Below are positions 51,690 to 63,529 of a stretch of 64,000 nt of DNA, in pieces. The position numbers and the translations under genes are program-made. A model generated the notes under the pieces. That model was not told where the DNA came from. It ran no database searches and was given only the letters and a program-made list of their open reading frames with translations. Every line of letters begins with the position of its first letter. Positions within the stretch are counted from its first letter, which is position 1. The DNA comes from Bubalus kerabau (taxonomy: Eukaryota > Chordata > Mammalia > Artiodactyla > Bovidae): positions 5,394,001-5,458,000 of the forward strand of contig NC_073642.1 of NCBI RefSeq assembly GCF_029407905.1, given 5' to 3'.

Positions 51690-54395
51690 TCAGTTCTTGG
51701 GCATCAGGTGGCCAAAGTATCCGAGCTTCAGCTCCAGCATCAGTCCTTCAAGTGAATATTCAGGACTGATTTCCTTTAGGATGGACTGATTCAATCTCCC
51801 TGCAGTCCAAGGGACTCTCAAGAGTCTTCTCCAACACCACAGTTCAAAAGCATCCGTTCTTTTGCACTCAGCTTCCTTCATGTTGCAACTCTCACATCCA
51901 TACATGACTACTGAAAAAAACATAGCTTTGACTAAATGGATATTTGTTGGCAAATAATGTCTCTGCTTTTTAATATGCTGTCTACCTTTGTCATAGCTTT
52001 TCTTCCAAGAGCAAGCATCTTTTCATTTCATGGATGCAGTTAACATCTGCAGTGATTTTGCAGCCCAAGAAAATAAAGCCTCTGTTTCCATTGTTTCCCC
52101 ATCTATTTGCCATGAAGTGATGGTACTGGATGCCATGATCTTAGTTTTTTGAATGTTGAGTTTTAAGCTAATTTTTTTCACTCTCCTCTTTCACTTTCAT
52201 CAAGAGGCTCTTTAATTCCTCTTCACTTTCTGCCATAAGGGTGGTGTCATCTTCATATCTGAGGTTACTGATATTTCTCTCATCAAACTTGATTTCAGCT
52301 TGTGATTCATCCTGCCCAGCATTTTGCATGGTGTATTTTGCATATAAGTTAAATAAACAGGGTGACAATATGCAGCATTGACATACTTCTTTCCCAATTT
52401 GGAACCATTCCATTGTTTCATGTCCAGTTCTAACTGTTGCTTCTTGACCTGCATACAGATTTCTCAGGAGGCAAGTAAGGTGGTCTGATATTCCCATCTC
52501 TTTAAGAATTTTCTGCAGTTTGTTGTGATCAACACAGTCAAAGTCAATAAAGGAGAAGTAGATACTTTTCTGGAACTCTCTGGCTTTTTCTGCGATCCAA
52601 TTTTATCAGCAACTTGATCTCTGGTATCTCTGCCTTTTCTGAATCCAGCTTGTACATGTGGAAGTTTTCCATTTACGTACTAATGAAGCCTAGCTTGGAG
52701 AATTTTGAGCATTACTTTGCTAGCATGAGAGAAGAGTTCAATTGTGCAGGTGTTTGAACATTCTTTGGCATTGCCTTTCTTTGAGATTGGAATGAAAACT
52801 GACTTTTTCCAGTCCTGTGGCCACTGCTGAGTTTTCCCAATTTTCTGGCATATTGAGTACAGCACTTTGACAGTATCATCTTTTAGGATTTGGAATAACT
52901 CAGCTGGAATTCCATCACCTCCACTAGTTTTGTTCATAATGATGCTTCCTAAGGCCCACTTGACTTTGCACTCCAGGATGTCTGGCTGTAGGTGAGTGAT
53001 CACACCATCATGGTTATCTGGGGTATTAAGACCTTTTTTTGTATAGTTCTTCTATGTATTATTGCCATCTCTTTTTAATCTATTCTGCTTCTGGTAGGTA
53101 CATACCATTTCTGTCCTTTATTGTGCCCATTTTTGCATGAAATATTCCCTTGGTATCTTGAATTCTCTTGAAGATAGCTCTAGTCTTTCCCATTCTGTTG
53201 TTTTTCTCTATTTGCATTGATCACTGAGGAAGACTTTCTCCTCTATCCTTGCTATTGTTTGGAACTATGCATTCAAATGGGTATATCTTTCCTTTTCCCC
53301 TTTGCCTTTTGCTTCTCTTCTTTTCTTAGCTATTTGTAAAGCCTCCTCAGACAACCATTTTGCCTTTTTGCATTTCTTTTTCTTGGGGATGATTTTGATC
53401 ACTGCCTCCTGTACAATGTCATGAACCTACAATCCATAGTTATTCAGGCACTCTATCTATCAGAAATAATCCCTTGAATCTATTTGTCACTTCCATTGTA
53501 TAATAATTGTAAGGGATTTGATTTAGGTCTTACCCTAATGGTCTAGTGAGTTTCCCTACTTTCTTCAATTTAAGTCTGAGTTTTGCAATAATGGGGCTTC
53601 TCTTGTGGCTCGGCTGATAAAGAATCCACCTGCAATGCTGGAGACCTGGGTTTGATCCCTGGGTCAGGAAAATTCCCCTGGAGAAGGGAAAGGCTACCCA
53701 CTCCAGTAGTCTGGTCTGGAGAATTCCATGGACTGTATGGTCCATGGGGTCACAAAGAGTCAGACACAACTGAGCAACATTCACTTTCACTTTGCAACAA
53801 GGAGTTCATGATCTGAGCCACAGTCAGCCCCTGGTCTTGTTTTTGCTGACTATATAGAGCTTCTCCGTCTTTGACTGCAAAGAATATAATCAATCTGATT
53901 TCGGTGTTGACCATCTGGTGATGTCCATGTGTAGAGTCGTCACTTGTGTTGTTGGAAGACGGTGTGATCTATGACCAGTATGTTTTCTTGGCAAAATTCT
54001 GTTAGCCTTTGCCCTGCTTCATTTTGTATTCCAAGGCCAAACTTGCCTGTTACTCCAGGTATCTCTTGACTTCCTACTTTTGCATTCCAGTCCCCTATGA
54101 TGAAAAGGACATCTTTTTTGGTGTTAGTTCTAGAAGGTCTTGTAGGTATAATAGAACTGTTCAACTTCAGCTTCTTCAGCATTAGTGGTTGGGGCATAGA
54201 CTTGGATTACTGTGATATTGATGGTTTGCCTTGGAAACAAACAGAAATCATCCTGTCATTTTTGAGACTGCACCCAAGTACTGTATTTTGGACTCTTTTG
54301 TTAAGTATGAGGGCTACTCCATTGCTTCTAAGGAATGCTTGCCCACAGTAATAGATATAATGGCCATCTGAATTGAATTCACCCATCATGACCAT
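51690..54395 (-). pseudogene. BovB endonuclease-RT pseudogene
   Basis: Recognisable minus-strand pieces: 54,395-54,207 and 54,197-53,940 (endonuclease; 'FIIGDWNAKVGSQE' keeps G-D-W-N), 53,003-52,680 (RT start; 'SVFIPISKKGNAKECSN'), 52,497-52,168 (RT palm) and 51,953-51,690 (C-terminal). Y-A-D-D reads Y-E-D-D at 52,245-52,256. Frames are broken in many places and by the SINE. Confidence 0.88.
53582..53800 (+). mobile_element. Bov-tA SINE with TSD inside BovB
   Basis: The body is 53,592-53,790. TSDs are tttgcaataa (53,582-53,591) and tttgcaacaa (53,791-53,800). BovB sequence rejoins across it. Confidence 0.92.
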
Positions 54396-54714
54396 TTTAG
54401 TTCACTGATTCCTAAAATGTTGATGTTCACTCTTTCTGTCTTTTTTTTTGGCCACTTCCAGTTTACCTTGATTCATGAACCTAACATTCCAGATTCCTAT
54501 GCAATATTGTTCTTCACAGCATGGGACTTTCTTTACTTCCATCACCAGTCACATCCACAACTGGGTGTTGTTTTCGATTTGGCTCTGTCTCTTCATTCTT
54601 TCTGGAGTTATTTCTCCGCTATTCTCCAGGTAGCATACTGGACATCTACTGACCTGGGTAGTTCATCTTTCAGTTTCATATATTTTTGCCTTTTCATCCT
54701 GTTCAGTATTTGTG

Positions 54715-54935
54715 TGCATGCGTGCTAATTTCCTTCCATTGTGTCCAACTCTTTGTGACCTATGGACTGTGGTCTGTCACACTCCTTTGTCCATGGGATT
54801 CTCCATGCAAGAATACTGGAGTGGGTTGCCATGCCCTCCTCCAGGGGATCTTCCAGACCCAGGGATCGAACCCAGTTTTCCTCCATCTCCTGCATTGCAG
54901 GTGGATTCTTTACCACTGAGCCTTGGGAATCCTGG
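54715..54935 (-). mobile_element. Bov-tA SINE, antisense
   Basis: Plus-strand tail 'ccattgtgtccaactctttg', body 'gaatactggagtgggttgcc', head 'gattctttaccactgagcc'. It sits at the 5' edge of the BovB. Confidence 0.9.
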
Positions 54936-55569
54936 TCTACATTACATGCTGTGGCAAAGAATCAGACATGTCTGAGCACAACAGAACAACAAAGTCTTCA
55001 TTAAAGTTAAAAACTTGTTCTCTAGGAAAGATTTCAAGAGAATGAGAAGATTAGAAAGAAACTGGAAGAAAATATTTGTAAAAGACACATATGATAAAGG
55101 ACTTTTTCCAAAATACAGTATATGAAAATCTCTTAAAATTCATCAGTAAGGAAAACAGCTTGGCTAAAAATAGGTCAAAGACCTTTAAAAATACCTCACC
55201 AAAGAAGATGGTGAGTAAGCATATGTAGATGCTCCACATCATGTGACATCATGGAAATGCAAACTAAAACAATGAGGTGCTACTTACTACACACTTATTA
55301 AAACATCCAAAATTTAGAGCACTGACAATACTAAATGCTGGTGATGATGTGGAGAAATGGGAACTCTAATTCACTGTTGTGAGAATGCAAAATGATACAG
55401 CCACTTGGCAAGACACCTAGGCAGTTTCTTACCAAACAAAACATACTCTTACCATATGGTTCAGCAGTTGTGCTCCTTGGCATTTATCCAAAGGATCTGA
55501 ACACTTATGTCCACATAATAACCCGCACACAGATATTCATAGCACTTCTATTCATAATTGCCAAAACTT

Positions 55570-55866
55570 ATAAGCAGTCAACGGAGAAGGCAACAGCACC
55601 CCACTCCAGTACTCTTGCCTGGAAAATCCCATGGACGGAGGAGCCTGGTGGGCTGCAGTCCATGGGGTCACTAAGAGTTGGACACGACTGAGCAGCTTTA
55701 CTTTCACTTTTCACTTTCATGCATTGGAGAAGGAAATGGCAACCCACTCCAGTGTTCTTGCCTGGAGAATCCCAGGGACGGGGGAGCCTGGTGGGCTGCC
55801 ATCTCTGGAGTTGCACAGAGTCGGACATGACTGAAACGACTTAGCATCAGTAGCATAAGCAATCAA
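55570..55866 (+). mobile_element. Bov-A2 dimeric SINE with TSD
   Basis: The body is 55,582-55,854. TSDs are ataagcagtcaa (55,570-55,581) and ataagcaatcaa (55,855-55,866). Confidence 0.93.
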
Positions 55867-56115
55867 GATGCCCTTCAGTAGGTGAATGGATAAATAAACT
55901 GTGGATTATCTAGACAATGAAATACTACTTAGCACTAAAAAGAAAAGACAAACCATAAAAAGACATATTACCATAAAAATGCGTATTACCAACTTAAATG
56001 AGTCAATCAGAAAAGGCTTCTGATTCGAACTAAATATTCTGGGAAAGGCAAAACTATGGAGACAGCAGAAGGATCAGTAGTTGCCAGGGTTTAGGGGAGC
56101 ATAGTGGGTAATAAG

Positions 56116-56318
56116 GGCTTCCCATGTGATGCTAGTGATAAAGAACCTGCCTGCCATTGCAGGAGATGTAGGAGACGTGGGTTCAGTCCTAAGGTCAGGA
56201 AGATCCCCTGGAGAAACAAATGATAACCCACTCCAAATCCTAAGAAGAGAGGAGCTTGACAGGCTACAGTATATAGGGTCATAAAGAGTCGGACACTAAA
56301 GTGACATAGCATGCATGC
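56116..56318 (+). mobile_element. Bov-tA SINE
   Basis: Head 'gggcttcccatgtgatgcta', a duplicated 'aggagatgtaggagacgtgg' segment, tail 'agagtcggacactaaagtga'. Confidence 0.88.
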
Positions 56319-56411
56319 AGGGAGAAATGAACAGGCAGAGGATTTTTAGAATACTGAAACTATTCTGTGTAATATATAATGGTGAATACATATCATATAT
56401 TTGTTCAAACC

Positions 56412-56853
56412 CATAGACTATATAGGGCTTCCCTGGTGGCTCTTTGGTAAAGAATCCACCTGCCAGGGAAATGGCAACCCTAATACCCCAGTATTCTTGC
56501 CTAGGAAATCCCATGGACTGTGGAGGCTGGTGGGCTATAGTCCATGGGATTGCAAAGAGTCATACAGGGCTGAGCACACACACGCACAACATGCAATAAT
56601 AAGGTGTATTAGGAGCTTTAAAATGGCATGGTACAGTAAAAAGAAAGGACCTTCCTAAGTGACACAGCAGACATAACTAGAGATGGTTGTCACTGACCAC
56701 AGTGGAATGAAAGGTGCCTCTTATTAGGCCAAATCCACTCTGAGAAGTAGAACCTCACACTGCTGTAGCAGCCAGGGCACAACAGAAGACCAGTGGGCAA
56801 CAGTTGAGAGAGGACAGGATAGTGACTGAACAGCAATGACAACATAGACTATA
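56412..56853 (+). mobile_element. Composite insertion: Bov-tA SINE plus ~250 bp, bounded by one TSD
   Basis: catagactata at 56,412-56,422 and 56,843-56,853 brackets 420 bp. The first 170 bp is a SINE with an internal deletion (56,423-56,595). The rest (56,596-56,842) is mostly unrecognised and ends in SINE-tail-like 'gatagtgactgaacagcaat'. The L1 3' UTR rejoins only when all 420 bp are removed. Confidence 0.7.
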
Positions 56854-56957
56854 CAAAACCAAGAGTAAATCCTCACGTAAACTACAGACTTTGGATGATG
56901 ATGGTGATGCCCATTGAGGCTCATCAACCTCTGTAGGTTCATCAGCTGTAACAAGTG

Positions 56958-57184
56958 CACCATTTTGTGTGCCATTTGCTCAGTCATGTCTGACTTTTTG
57001 TGACCCCATGGACTATAGCCCGCCAAGCTCCTCTGTCCATGGGATTTTCCAGGCAATAATATTGGAAGGGGTTGCCATTTCCTTCTCCAAGGGATCTTCC
57101 AATCCAGGAACTGAACCTGGATCTCCTGAATTGCATGCAGATTCTTTATCATTTGAACCACCAGGGAAGCCCTACACCACTTTG
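56958..57184 (-). mobile_element. Bov-tA SINE, antisense, with TSD
   Basis: The body is 56,968-57,174. TSDs are caccattttg (56,958-56,967) and caccactttg (57,175-57,184). Confidence 0.91.
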
Positions 57185-57195
57185 GTGGGAAGTAT

Positions 57196-57770
57196 TGGTA
57201 GTGAAATTAAAAGACGTTTGCTCTTTGGAAGGAAAGCTATGACAAACCTAGACAGAGTATTAAAAACTAGAGACATCACTTTGCCTACAAAGGTCTGTAT
57301 AGTCAAAGGTATGGGTTTTTCAAGTCATGTACAGATGTGAGAGTTGGACCACAAGGAAGACTGAGCACCGAAGAATTGATATTTTTGAATTGTTGTGCTG
57401 GAGAAGACTCTTGAGCATCCGTTGGACTGCACGGAGATCAAACCAACCAATCCTAAAGGAAATCAGTCCTGAATATTCATTGGAAGGACTGATGCTGGAG
57501 CTGAAGCTACACTACTTTGACTACTTGATGTGAAAAGCCAACTCATTGGGAAGACCCTGATGCTGGGAAAGAATTGAGGGAAGGAGGAAAAGTGGGCAAC
57601 AGAAGATGAAATGGTTAAACAGATGATGCTCACTGAGCACTACCAGCTCAGTGGACATGAATTTGAGCAAATTCCAGCAGAGAGTGGAGGACAGGAGAAC
57701 CCGGCATGCTGCAGTCCTCAGGGTCGCGGGGTAGGACTTAGCGACCTAACGAAAACCACAGCTGGTAGTG
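57196..57770 (+). mobile_element. BovB 3' fragment with TSD
   Basis: The element is 57,204-57,762, starting at 'aaattaaaagacg', the BovB C-terminal region ('TRDITLPTKVCIVKGMG', 'CESWTTRKTEHRRID'), degraded at the 3' end. The TSDs tggtagtg at 57,196-57,203 and 57,763-57,770 are identical. Confidence 0.9.
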
Positions 57771-57870
57771 GGGGAGGCTGTGCATACATGGGGCATGGGG
57801 TGTGTGGGAACCTCTGTGCCTTCCTGTCAGTTTTTCTGTGAACCTTAAACTGCTCAAAAATATTAATTAA

Positions 57871-60800
57871 AAAAGGAATATTGTCTACTTTCTAGGTAAA
57901 TTAACTAGAAGATGAAACTCAGGCTCTTCTGCCTTTAAATGAGCTTCATTTATTCCAAAATTTTCCAAACAGATTTAACATTGACTTCAACTGAAACATT
58001 CCCACCCAGAAAACACTTGCCTTATTTCATCAAATAGCTTTTGAAAACCCTGGTCACTGGTATGCACGCCCCCACTTTCCTTCTGAGGAAGCAGGAGTAG
58101 GCAGTTAGAGAGCTTCAGGGGGGGACGAAGTACCCTTTCTGCCTGCTACCTTGTATGAAAACAAAGCAAATGTCCAAATGCTGTGTTCAGATAGTAGAAT
58201 GAATTGTATTTAACTGTAGCTATATTCATTATGTCATTAATGTCTGAAAATACATGCACATTGGTGGGAGGCAGATCTAGGATTTAGGTTTTGCATTTCT
58301 TCTCACTTGTTTCATTCTTCTGTCCTAGATATTCTGCCAGACTTCTCCTTGCTAACACTTAGGCTATATTATATGTAGTTGATGCCAATATTCCTTTAAA
58401 AAGAAGTAGCCAGCATTTTAAGGCAACTCCTTGCAGGGAGAGTTTGGGAATCTAGAAGGAGGAAGAGGGGTCAGCATAGCTGTTTGGCAGCTGGCTTGGG
58501 ACCCTGTAGGTTCAAGGTGGCCTCTGAGCTCCCCAGCCTCTCTTTCTCTCTCTAGCTCCTTTCTGAGTCCTCTCTCTGACTTTGCTGTTCATGAAAAGTC
58601 ACCCTAGACAAGGCCTGATGCAACTGAGCATGTTGGGAATGTGAGATGTGCCCCACCCAGTGTTGGATTCTAGAAAGCTCTGTGGGTAGGGCTGCATACA
58701 GCCTGGGCAGAAGGATCATGGATGTGCATCTGTCTGCCTTCCTTATTCTTTCTTCCCCTCCTGCTTGACCTTCTAAAGCTAAGTCCTTCTCATGCACCTT
58801 GCATCCTAAGGGCCATGATTAGAAGGAGGCATGTGTCCCTCCTGGCTGCACCTCATTCTTGCCATCTAACATTTCCTGTGCTTCCCTGCAGTTCAGCATT
58901 CTGTAAGCTTTGATCCCATTTAGGTCCTAAGTCAAATCTTAATAGATTCTTCTAATATCCCCCCATACTTGGCAAGGATCTTAGAACCCTTATTTTTATT
59001 AACTGGTAAAAGCTCAGTTTGCCTCTTCTTATGTGATCCTCTGTTATTAAACACAAATGCAAAACTTTTGTGAGAGAATTGGTATCAAACCTCAGGCGTG
59101 AATCACAGGTGAAGACACTCATGTTCTGAGTCACTTGGGTCAGTTGAGTGGATGTATAATGATTGGTCCATGACGGATGACTGCAGGCAGTGACCCTCTG
59201 TGAAGCCATGTGTCATATAGCTTTTCTGGTCCTAGGGATGTTTCTTCTGGGTCACAGTCTCACTTTTCTAGTTTTTTGTTTTTTTTTCCTGGGCACTGCA
59301 CTTGGTTACCTAGGATTATGGGTGCAAATTAAAAATGATTTTTAAGTGTGTTTTCCTGCACTGACCTTCCTGACCTCAGAAGAGATGGAAACGTGTCTTT
59401 GGTCATGTTACATGCAGCTTGATGCCCTGAGGACTCGGTGAGGATAAGCCTGCACTGCACTGAGGAAATTACCTGCAGATCTCTGCTTTACAGATGTCCT
59501 CACATGGCGTTCTCTCATTCAGCATGTTAGGAGTAAGACAGGCAGAGCCTGGCTGTTTGGTGTCTGTAAGAACTAGCGGGGGCAGAGGCTGCCTCCAGGG
59601 CACTACAGACCATTCTTGGACTCAGACCCTGCACAGCAGCGGATAGCGGGTGGGGGGCAGATGAGCTCTGGAATCGGTGACAATTAGATTTACAGATTAA
59701 GTTTACCTGGACTTGAAAGGGAAGACAGAAAGGTCTGCAAGAAGCAGAAACCTTTGGAGATAGTGAAAATTAGAGAGGACACCAGCTCAGTCCTGCCACC
59801 TGGGGTCACAGGATGGCTCCTTGAAGCAGTCAGAGCCACGTGGCAACTGCACTCGGTACCATCTCGGGGGCAGAAGCTTCTTCATGGCTCCAGATCACCT
59901 ACTCTGACCTCCACCGTGTTTCCAAGGAGACTCCACCACATAATGGCCCAAACCTGCTCCTGGGGCTGAGTTGTTAGGCACCAGTGCTCAGCAGGACCCC
60001 GAGTAGGGCTCATGCTGACTATTTCTACAGGGGTTATCACCCCAGCTTTAAACTGGCCATTGTGTTTGATCAATTCTTTTAAATTGAGAGATGTTTGAGT
60101 ATCTGCTGTGGCTATAGTAATGCTGTCAGTTGACTGGAAGTGAGTGCCCCGCTGCCATAGCTCTATGCCATGACCAGAGCTCCATGTCTCTGAGCTCCTC
60201 ATCATTCACGGGTGTCGGTCTGAGAGACAACCACAGAGCTGAGCAATGCCACTGCCCTAAAGACCTCCCAGCCCCATCCTAGGACCTTTGGAATGGCCTT
60301 TATACTCCAGGCTCCAGAAATGTAAGACTCTGTCCCTACTATCAGGAGTCTCCAGGACCTACATTGGCTGTTAAAAGGCTGCATCTTACCCCTGCCTGTA
60401 GCACCTGGAGCTTGTGCAGGGGAGTGTTTTATAAACTGTGAGGCATCTTAGCGGTCACATCTCACTTTCATTTGCCATTCAGTGTGTCATGCTCCTCAGA
60501 GGGACATAGAGATGAGCCAAGCATTCTGCTCTCGAGATAGACACATAACACCAGAAAGAGGGCTTGGCCAGTCTCTCCTTCCAGGGCAGTCTAGGGGCTC
60601 CCCTGGGAGGCCAGGCATGTCTTCCAGGAGGCAGAGCCTCTTGCTAAAGTGGGTGCTGAGAGGGAGTGGGGACCCACGGACACCCAGCCCCAGGACTGGG
60701 TGGAAGGAGTACAGGAGTCGGGGTGGGTCTCCTGGTGTTCTGAGGTAGCCTTGCCATTGCTCACGGCCACTTCTCTTGAGATGGGGGTGGGGCAGGGTAG

Positions 60801-61505
60801 GCAGAGGGGTTCTCTGTCTTCCTGGCATCAGGTGTGCAGAGTTGTAGCTCCACTTCCTCTTCCTGAAGCAGCAGCTCTTCTTAGGTTCAGTGTTACTGAA
60901 GCCTTGCAAATTGAACTGACAGAAGACCTGATTAACAAGATAAAAATATTTTATATGAGATGGCCAGCCTCATAGAAACAAAATGAAAACCCCAAAGAGT
61001 AGTCAGACCTAGAGACAGTAATTTGTGGAGAAATAACAAGACAAAGAAAAAGGGTTTTGAACTGCTAGGGGTAATAAATTTTGAGCAGGTAAATATATGG
61101 GACACTAATGGAAGATAAGGGTTATTTAGTGATGTTTGTACCCATTTTGGTGCTGACGTTCCCTCTTCTTCCTGGAGAGGGGATTTACAGTGCTCATTCT
61201 TCAAAAGTTTCTGCTTTTAGTCAGATGGGAGAAGCTCTGACAAAGTCTATTTCTTCATCTATTAATTTAAAATACTCCAAGTGGCATACTTTGGGTTGGC
61301 ATGCCTGCTTCCCTCACTCAGCAGTGATGAATGCTTCATTCAGGGCTCCACTCCCTGCATTTCAGACTCCTCCACATCCCCACCCAGCCCCTGCCTATCT
61401 GACTTTGTCAAGCATGCCAGCCCTGCTTGCATGTCTCCTCTTTCAACTCTAAGGCCAAGTGCTGAGTATGATTTTCATGTCAATCTTACCTTCAATGCAA
61501 ATCTC
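57871..61505. other. Unassigned sequence, the longest repeat-poor stretch
   Basis: About 3.6 kb without a repeat I can name. GC is higher at 59,560-60,850. Open frames on both strands (e.g. 60,496-60,909 minus, 60,482-60,748 plus) overlap one another and show no motif, signal peptide or domain. No tRNA or RNA gene was recognised. Confidence 0.5.
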
Positions 61506-61885
61506 ATCAGTTCAGTTCAGTCACTCAGTCGTGTCCGACTCTTTGTGACCCCATAGACTGCAGCATGTCAGGCTTCCTTGTCCATCACCAAATCCTGGAG
61601 TTTATTCAAACTCATGTCCATCAAGTTGGTGATGCCATCCAAACATCTCATCCTCTGTTGTCCCCTTCTCTCCTCCTACCTTCAATCTTTCCCAGCATCA
61701 GGGTATTTTCCAATGAGTCCGTTCTTCACATCAGGTGGCCAAAGTACTGGAGCTTCACCTTCAGCGTCAGTCCTTCCAATGAATATTCAGAACTGATTTC
61801 CTTTAGGATTGACTGGTTGGATCATCTTGCAGTCCAAAGGACTCTCAGGTCTTCTCCAATGCAACATTTCAAAAGTATCAATGTT
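61506..61885 (-). mobile_element. BovB 3' end fragment, antisense
   Basis: Begins with tcagt repeats and 'cagtcgtgtccgactctttg', continues 'gatgccatccaaacatctca', 'gccaaagtactggagcttca' and 'gattgactggttggatcatc', and stops near 61,885. Confidence 0.92.
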
Positions 61886-62291
61886 ATAGCCTGTGTGTTC
61901 CACAGAAGAAAGCAGGGTTTAAAACAGGACTCAGAAGTCAGATATTACTGGTTCTGAACCACTGGGATTGATGCTAACAGGAAGCTGACCTTGGCCAGAT
62001 CACCTTCAGTGAGTCTCTGTTTCTCTCCCTGCAGAGTAAGATAAAGGTTCTGTGTGCATCCACTTCACACAAAGAAAGGCAGCTATGGTTATTCTGATTC
62101 TTGGAGTGATGAGTAATGAATACAAACCCTACAGAGGACCCTGACCACTCTCTCAGTTTACCCATGCCCTGCTCTGATCTGGAGCTTCTTTTGACTACAG
62201 ATCAAGTGCTAACTCCCTCCCTTGAGATTCTGGAATCCTTACTGTAGCTTCCCCGTCATTGGTTTTTAATCACTTTTTCTTTCCTAAATGT
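61886..62291. other. Unassigned sequence
   Basis: 'acactgggattgatgct'-type sequence and what follows have no recognised family. Confidence 0.5.
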
Positions 62292-62502
62292 TAAGCTGCA
62301 CTGGTGGCTCAAATGGTAAAGAATATGCCTGCCATGCAGGAGACCTGTGTTTGATCCCTGGGTTGGGAAGATCTCCTGGAGGAGGGCATGACAACCCACT
62401 ACTGTATTCTTGCCTGGAGAATCCCCCTGGACAGAGGAGCCTGGCGGGCTACAGTGCATGGGGTCATGAAGAGTCGGAAATGACTGAGAAAATAAGCACA
62501 GG
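62292..62502 (+). mobile_element. Bov-tA SINE
   Basis: Head 'gctgcactggtggctcaaat', body and tail 'gaagagtcggaaatgactga' complete. Confidence 0.92.
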
Positions 62503-63529
62503 GACTGTAAGGGCCCGAGGGGACCATGTGCCATATCTTTCCATGTTTCCTGTAGGTGGTATTGCTCTACATATGGGCACAGACACCAGTTTTGTCTGTG
62601 CATCACTCCTGGCCTTGTGGTGAGCATGGGTTTCAGTTTGGGACAATGGCTGGTTCTCCTCCAGGTCCTATAGTATTGCCCCAAGTTGTAGGAAAGAGTC
62701 CAATTTGGGTGAAACCCCTTCCCCAGTATTAGGCACATAGGATCTGAGAGAAGTTCTGTCCTAAATTGTAAAGCTGACAGCAACTTCCATGGTTATGCCC
62801 CCACCCATAGCAGGTGACAGGACAGTGCAAGATAGAACCGAGTGATGGATGTGCTCTTGTCTATGGGTTCCGTTGCCTGGGAGCTTGAATATGGATCCTC
62901 GCTGCTCCACTCTCCATCCTGCTGGCCTCTGTCCTGCAGCTGTATGCACAGCAGCCAAAAGCACCCACCTGCCGACTGCATCCCCCAGGGTCGTGCTGAC
63001 CACACACTGCTGTGCTTGGCTCCAGGAGCTAGAAAGCTGAAGGGCACAGCCTCAGTGAAACTTGATTCCTGCTTCCTCTTTTCTTTGAAATAAAACCTGC
63101 TCTTTAATTAATATAATTTACTTCAAACAGATATTCAGAATTATAAACATTGGGTCAAAGTCTATTTTTACCATAACTTATATAAGTTTTTCCAACAAAT
63201 TTCCCAATTACATGCTCACTAGCATTAACAGTAAGTGGTAGTTTTACTACTTTCTTCTTTTCATTTATCTATGATCAACAGTCATAGATCGGGAATTCAT
63301 TTCAATCTTTAAAGTTGACAATAATTTTGACAATAATTTATACACAAAATATTATTTAACCTTTCAGTTGGTTGAATGTGGACCTATTTATTTTTTCTTT
63401 TCTTTTTCTTCTCACTCAACAAACAGTGAGGTACATGTCCTAAGTTACATTCAGTGAAGTGAACTGCTCTAGTTGACATGAAATAATTAAAGGGAATTAG
63501 TGCATGATAAGTAGATAACCACCTTACCA
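62503..63529. other. Unassigned sequence
   Basis: No recognised gene or repeat. A plus-strand AATAAA lies at about 63,089-63,094 with no coding exon recognised upstream. AT-rich from 63,100 onward. Confidence 0.5.

Larger units (their letters stand above)
51484..54708 (-). mobile_element. Second long BovB, decayed, split by a SINE
   Basis: Minus-strand order from 54,708: endonuclease, linker, RT, C-terminal region and 3' terminus at 51,484 ('gttcagttgctcatttgtg'). The 5' GC-rich leader is absent, so it is slightly 5'-truncated. A Bov-tA SINE sits at 53,592-53,790. The whole is more diverged than the copy at 34,575. Confidence 0.92.
54990..57870 (+). mobile_element. Old L1 3' part (ORF2 end and 3' UTR) with five later insertions
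   Basis: ORF2 C-terminal sequence runs to about 55,990 (e.g. 'LLGIYPKDLNTYVH', 'FIALLFIIAKTYKQ'). A 3' UTR follows ('gaacaggcagaggattttta', 'aatcctcacgtaaactacag', 'gtaggttcatcagctgtaac', 'gaaccttaaactgctcaaaa') to about 57,870. The pieces rejoin after removing 55,582-55,854, 56,116-56,318, 56,423-56,842, 56,968-57,174 and 57,204-57,762. Confidence 0.8.

Noticed and set aside
60496..60909. 137-codon minus frame in a GC-richer stretch
   Set aside because: Low-complexity proline/serine-rich translation with overlapping plus frames; consistent with GC-rich noncoding DNA.
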